From DATMTS01 sp035564555 (GTDB lineage Bacteria; Actinomycetota; Actinomycetes; Actinomycetales; Microbacteriaceae), in assembly GCA_035564555.1 (NCBI GenBank), contig DATMTS010000067.1, positions 1 to 63,132 of the forward strand: a stretch of 63,132 nucleotides of DNA, given 5' to 3'. Within the stretch, counting starts at the first letter, position 1. Every line of letters starts with the position of its first letter. Shown piece by piece: positions 60,514 to 63,132 of the stretch. The translations under genes and the position numbers were made by a program. The notes under the pieces were generated by a model that was not told where the DNA came from, did no database searches, and saw only the letters and a list, made by a program, of their open reading frames with translations.

Positions 60514-61395
60514 CTATCTAAGTCTTCTTCGGTACACGCTCGGCGAGGAACCGCACATCCGCGTGAAATGTTCGTAGAAGCTGCTTTGGGACCCGAAACC
60601 TGCAGCGTGCGCGATCTCGGCGGCCGCCATCGAGGTGGTTATCAGCAGTCGCTGCGCTTCGGCGACGCGGCATCTGGTTAGGTAGCTTCCAAGAGTCGTA
60701 CCGACTCTCTCACGGAACAAGGTCATCGCATAAGACGGGTTCAGATGCGCTTCCCTGGCGATATCCGATGGCGTGATCGACGTTCGGAAATGCGTAACGG
60801 CAAATTGCGCCATCTGGACAACGTGCCGCATCCCTTCCCCTGCTGCGCGATCCGAAACAGTGCTGCCACTTTCGTTGAGCGAGAAGCGCAGATGGTGGTG
60901 AAGAAGACGACCCACCAACGCTTGAACCTCCAATAAAGCAAACTGCTTGGTTTCGGTGCCGGCTAGGTCCACCAGCCACGACTCGAACATGGGCTTCACG
61001 TCGCGTCCCGCAACTGTGGCTTCAAGGATTATGGGTCGGTTGGTGAGAAGCGTGCTCAGGTCGTCATCGGGAAGCCCCCAACTGAGCGCAGTCGCTAATG
61101 GGATGTGAATCCAGCAGTTGTCACCCATTTCCTGACCAGGGCCATCGATCAGGCGGTGAGGAGTGGCGGCCCAGAAGACTGCTATCTGACCCGCGAACAC
61201 ACTCAGGGGGGTACCGCCGAACAGGTAGTCAAGGCGACCGCGAATCACGAGGTTTAGTTCAAGATCATCGTGGCGATGCGGCCGCTCCATCAGCGGAGCA
61301 GCACCTCGGTGGACCCAGATAGCCGGATCCATCAAGTCGACTTCGGGGCGGACTACCTTCATCGGTCGGCTCGACTGGCGCACGCACTCAACCAT
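60514..61395 (-). CDS. AraC-family regulator, divergent from GH4 gene
   Basis: A 293-aa regulator with an N-terminal cupin-like sugar-sensing domain (RPHRHDDLELNLVIRGRLDYLF) and a C-terminal double helix-turn-helix (ITPSDIAREAHLNPSYAMTLF and IAHAAGFGSQSSFYEHF). It sits 80 bp from the GH4 gene in divergent order, so it probably activates it. ATG 61395 has no clear ribosome site. ATG 61362 is the alternative. Confidence 0.9.
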   Translation of the reverse strand: MVECVRQSSRPMKVVRPEVDLMDPAIWVHRGAAPLMERPHRHDDLELNLVIRGRLDYLFGGTPLSVFAGQIAVFWAATPHRLIDGPGQEMGDNCWIHIPLATALSWGLPDDDLSTLLTNRPIILEATVAGRDVKPMFESWLVDLAGTETKQFALLEVQALVGRLLHHHLRFSLNESGSTVSDRAAGEGMRHVVQMAQFAVTHFRTSITPSDIAREAHLNPSYAMTLFRERVGTTLGSYLTRCRVAEAQRLLITTSMAAAEIAHAAGFGSQSSFYEHFTRMCGSSPSVYRRRLR

Positions 61396-61414
61396 AACCG
61401 CGATCTAAACATCC

Positions 61415-61448
61415 CGGAAGTTCTGCCGCTCGGGACGGAAGATATCCC
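61415..61448. promoter_or_regulatory. Two CGGAAG direct half-sites 21 bp apart
   Basis: CGGAAGTTCTGCC (61415) and CGGAAGATATCCC (61436) lie in the AraC-GH4 gap. A spacing of 21 bp, two helical turns, fits an AraC-type dimer contacting direct repeats. Confidence 0.45.
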
Positions 61449-61475
61449 GCGACTTCAGTGTCTAACGTGGCGGAC

Positions 61476-62921
61476 ATGACAAGTTCTTCAAGCAAACACA
61501 AGATCACAATCATCGGCGCCGGCGGATTCGTCTTTCCTTTCCGGCTTATTGGCGATCTCCTCAGCTTCCCCGCACTTCGATCCAGCCAATTGTGCTTGAT
61601 GGACGTCAATGCGGACAGGCTCGCTCGAACGGCCAAGGCCGCAAGGGAACTGTCTGAGCATCACGGGTTCGGCACGGAGATCATCGAAACCACGGACCGA
61701 CGAGACGCTCTCCGGGATGCAGACGTCGTGATCATCACGTTCCAGGTCGGCGGCATCGACTCGTATCGGCATGACGTGGAGATCCCGCGAAAGTACGGAG
61801 TGGACCAGGCAGTCGGAGACACTGTGGGGCCGGGTGGCGTCTTCCGATTTTTGCGCTCGGTTGGAGCGTATGCCGCCATCGCGAAGGATGCGCTTGAACT
61901 GTGCCCGCGGGCGCAATTCATCAATTACGCCAATCCGATGGCCATGGCTACGGCCTTCCTCAACGCCAAGGGCCTGAATGCTGTAGGACTCTGCCATAGC
62001 GTGCAGGGAACTACTCGGATGTTGGCCCGCACGCTTGGCGTGCCGTACGACGAAGTCAGCTATGTCTCGGCCGGCATCAACCACCAAGCGTGGATCCTCA
62101 GCTTCCACCGCGGCAGCGAAGACCTCTATCCCAGACTGCGGGAAACGATGCGTGCTCGCCACCTGCGGGGACGAGCCGCTGCGCATCTCGTGCAAGATGA
62201 CGGCGACCACAGCGAGGCCGCGGCACTGGCGAGCAATTACGAGGGCGGGAACGAGCAGGTTCGCACGGCCATCATGGACACTTTCGGCTACTTCGAAACG
62301 GAGTCCAGCCATCACGCTTCTGAGTACCTGCCCTACTTCCGCAAAAGCCCGGAGCTCACGGCTGAGTACATCCCCGAGCGCTGGGACTACTTCGAGATCT
62401 GCTCGGCGCACGACGAGCAGGGCGACATTGACGCGCAACTCGAGAAGCTCAAGACAGAACTTGCGCCCTCGGTCGAATACGGTGCAGTCATCGTGAATTC
62501 GCTCGTTACCGGAACGTCAAGCGTGGTCTACGGGAACGTTCCTAACGGTCACCTCATCTCCAACCTCCCCGCCGACGCGTGCGTCGAGGTCCCGTGTCTC
62601 GTGGACGCAAACGGGGTACAGCCCACTGCCATCGGTGACCTTCCCCCCCAGCTTGCGGCGCTCAACCGCACGAACATCGGGGTCCAGGACCTCGCGGTGA
62701 AGGCAGCCCTGAGCGGCGACCGCGAGCACGTTTACCACGCCGTCGCCCTTGATCCCCTTACTGCCGCGCTGCTCACACTGGATCAGATCCGCTCGATGAC
62801 CGACGAGCTCCTCGCCGCGCATTCGGATCTTCTTCCAGAGTCACTCCGACTACCCAAAAGCGAGGTCGAAGTGCCGGCGAAAGCAAGAACAGAAGCGGAC
62901 TCACCCGTGACGGTCGGCTAA
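61476..62921 (+). CDS. GH4-family alpha-glycosidase (MelA-like)
   Basis: A 481-aa NAD+- and metal-dependent glycosidase. The Rossmann motif IIGAGGFVF (13-21), LMDVN, NYANPM (150-155), Cys173 in GLCHSVQGT and His203 in GINHQAW match the metal-binding residues known in MelA/AglA. The family includes alpha-galactosidases and 6-phospho-glycosidases. Cys in GLCHSVQ favours the unphosphorylated MelA branch. ATG 61476 is chosen, with GTG 61458 as alternative. No transporter follows within the window. Confidence 0.92.
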   Translation: MTSSSSKHKITIIGAGGFVFPFRLIGDLLSFPALRSSQLCLMDVNADRLARTAKAARELSEHHGFGTEIIETTDRRDALRDADVVIITFQVGGIDSYRHDVEIPRKYGVDQAVGDTVGPGGVFRFLRSVGAYAAIAKDALELCPRAQFINYANPMAMATAFLNAKGLNAVGLCHSVQGTTRMLARTLGVPYDEVSYVSAGINHQAWILSFHRGSEDLYPRLRETMRARHLRGRAAAHLVQDDGDHSEAAALASNYEGGNEQVRTAIMDTFGYFETESSHHASEYLPYFRKSPELTAEYIPERWDYFEICSAHDEQGDIDAQLEKLKTELAPSVEYGAVIVNSLVTGTSSVVYGNVPNGHLISNLPADACVEVPCLVDANGVQPTAIGDLPPQLAALNRTNIGVQDLAVKAALSGDREHVYHAVALDPLTAALLTLDQIRSMTDELLAAHSDLLPESLRLPKSEVEVPAKARTEADSPVTVG

Positions 62922-62967
62922 CGCGTCGACAAGTCGGCCGCGCAGTCTACGCGTGGCGCGAGCTGTG

Positions 62968-63132
62968 TCAGCGCCTGAGCGCCGGCCGAGTCAGGTCCAG
63001 GCCCGCCACGGCGACGCGCACCTCATCCGGTGTCGCGACATCGTGAATGGACCGCAGCGCTACCTCGGCGAAGCGGTGGCCGACGTCGAGGCGCACGTGC
63101 TCCGGAGCATCCGCGAGCAGCGCGTGCAGGTA
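62968..63132 (-). CDS. 3' end of a leftward gene, product unknown
   Basis: The last 54 codons of a gene entering from the right edge read YLHALLADAPEHVRLDVGH and so on to GLDLTRPALRR before the stop at 62968. GC3 and composition match real genes here. I do not recognise the family from this fragment. Confidence 0.55.
   Translation of the reverse strand, partial: YLHALLADAPEHVRLDVGHRFAEVALRSIHDVATPDEVRVAVAGLDLTRPALRR

Overview
The window is high-GC DNA, densely packed, with many GTG starts, 4-nt start/stop overlaps and frequent GGATGC/GCATCC words. It carries a DUF7882 protein and a DUF4916 NUDIX-like protein, which are typical of Actinomycetota and especially Microbacteriaceae. I place it in a Microbacteriaceae-like chromosome. 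Species cannot be read from the sequence. No rRNA, tRNA, CRISPR array or intact insertion sequence was seen.

Region 1 (0-9 kb): a DEAD-box RNA helicase and a small membrane protein, then a leftward galactoside operon. The operon runs lipoprotein binding protein, two MalF/MalG-type permeases, GH42 beta-galactosidase and DeoR repressor. A clear promoter and an operator-like inverted repeat lie upstream. Region 2 (9-25.9 kb) is mostly housekeeping: NUDIX-like protein, carboxylesterase, 1568-aa Lhr helicase, Nei-type glycosylase, ABC-2 exporter pair, SPFH protein with an overlapping ribbon-helix-helix protein, acyl-CoA ligase, HtrA-type protease, APH kinase, group III truncated hemoglobin, glutamine amidotransferase and beta-lactamase-like hydrolase.

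Region 3 (26-41.4 kb) holds signalling and small accessory modules. There is a DUF7882 pair, a three-gene overlapping stack (membrane protein plus two GAF-ANTAR antiterminators), and a LuxR-type two-component system whose kinase has a duplicated membrane sensor. A TetR-controlled amine-oxidase, permease and cupin operon follows. An ArsR-SRPBCC pair has two perfect operators, with a decayed SRPBCC fragment just downstream. A methyltransferase and a P-loop kinase complete the region.

Region 4 (41.5-63.1 kb) is accessory. A 1045-aa secreted modular glycosidase sits behind two LacI-type palindromes, with a decayed serine resolvase beside it. Next is a TetR gene and a nine-gene rightward cluster (46.3-60.1 kb). 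The cluster encodes a DUF3237 protein, family-5 binding lipoprotein, amidase, DppB permease, a DppC-DppD fusion, an ABC ATPase-amidase fusion, a kinase/PLP phospho-lyase fusion, an agmatine-deiminase-like enzyme and an SDR. Two near-identical 19-bp operators, one before the TetR gene and one before the cluster, tie them together. I read the cluster as import and stepwise nitrogen release from an amide- or guanidine-bearing compound. It is the best candidate here for an undescribed system. The window ends with an AraC regulator divergent from a GH4 glycosidase, and the 3' end of a leftward gene.
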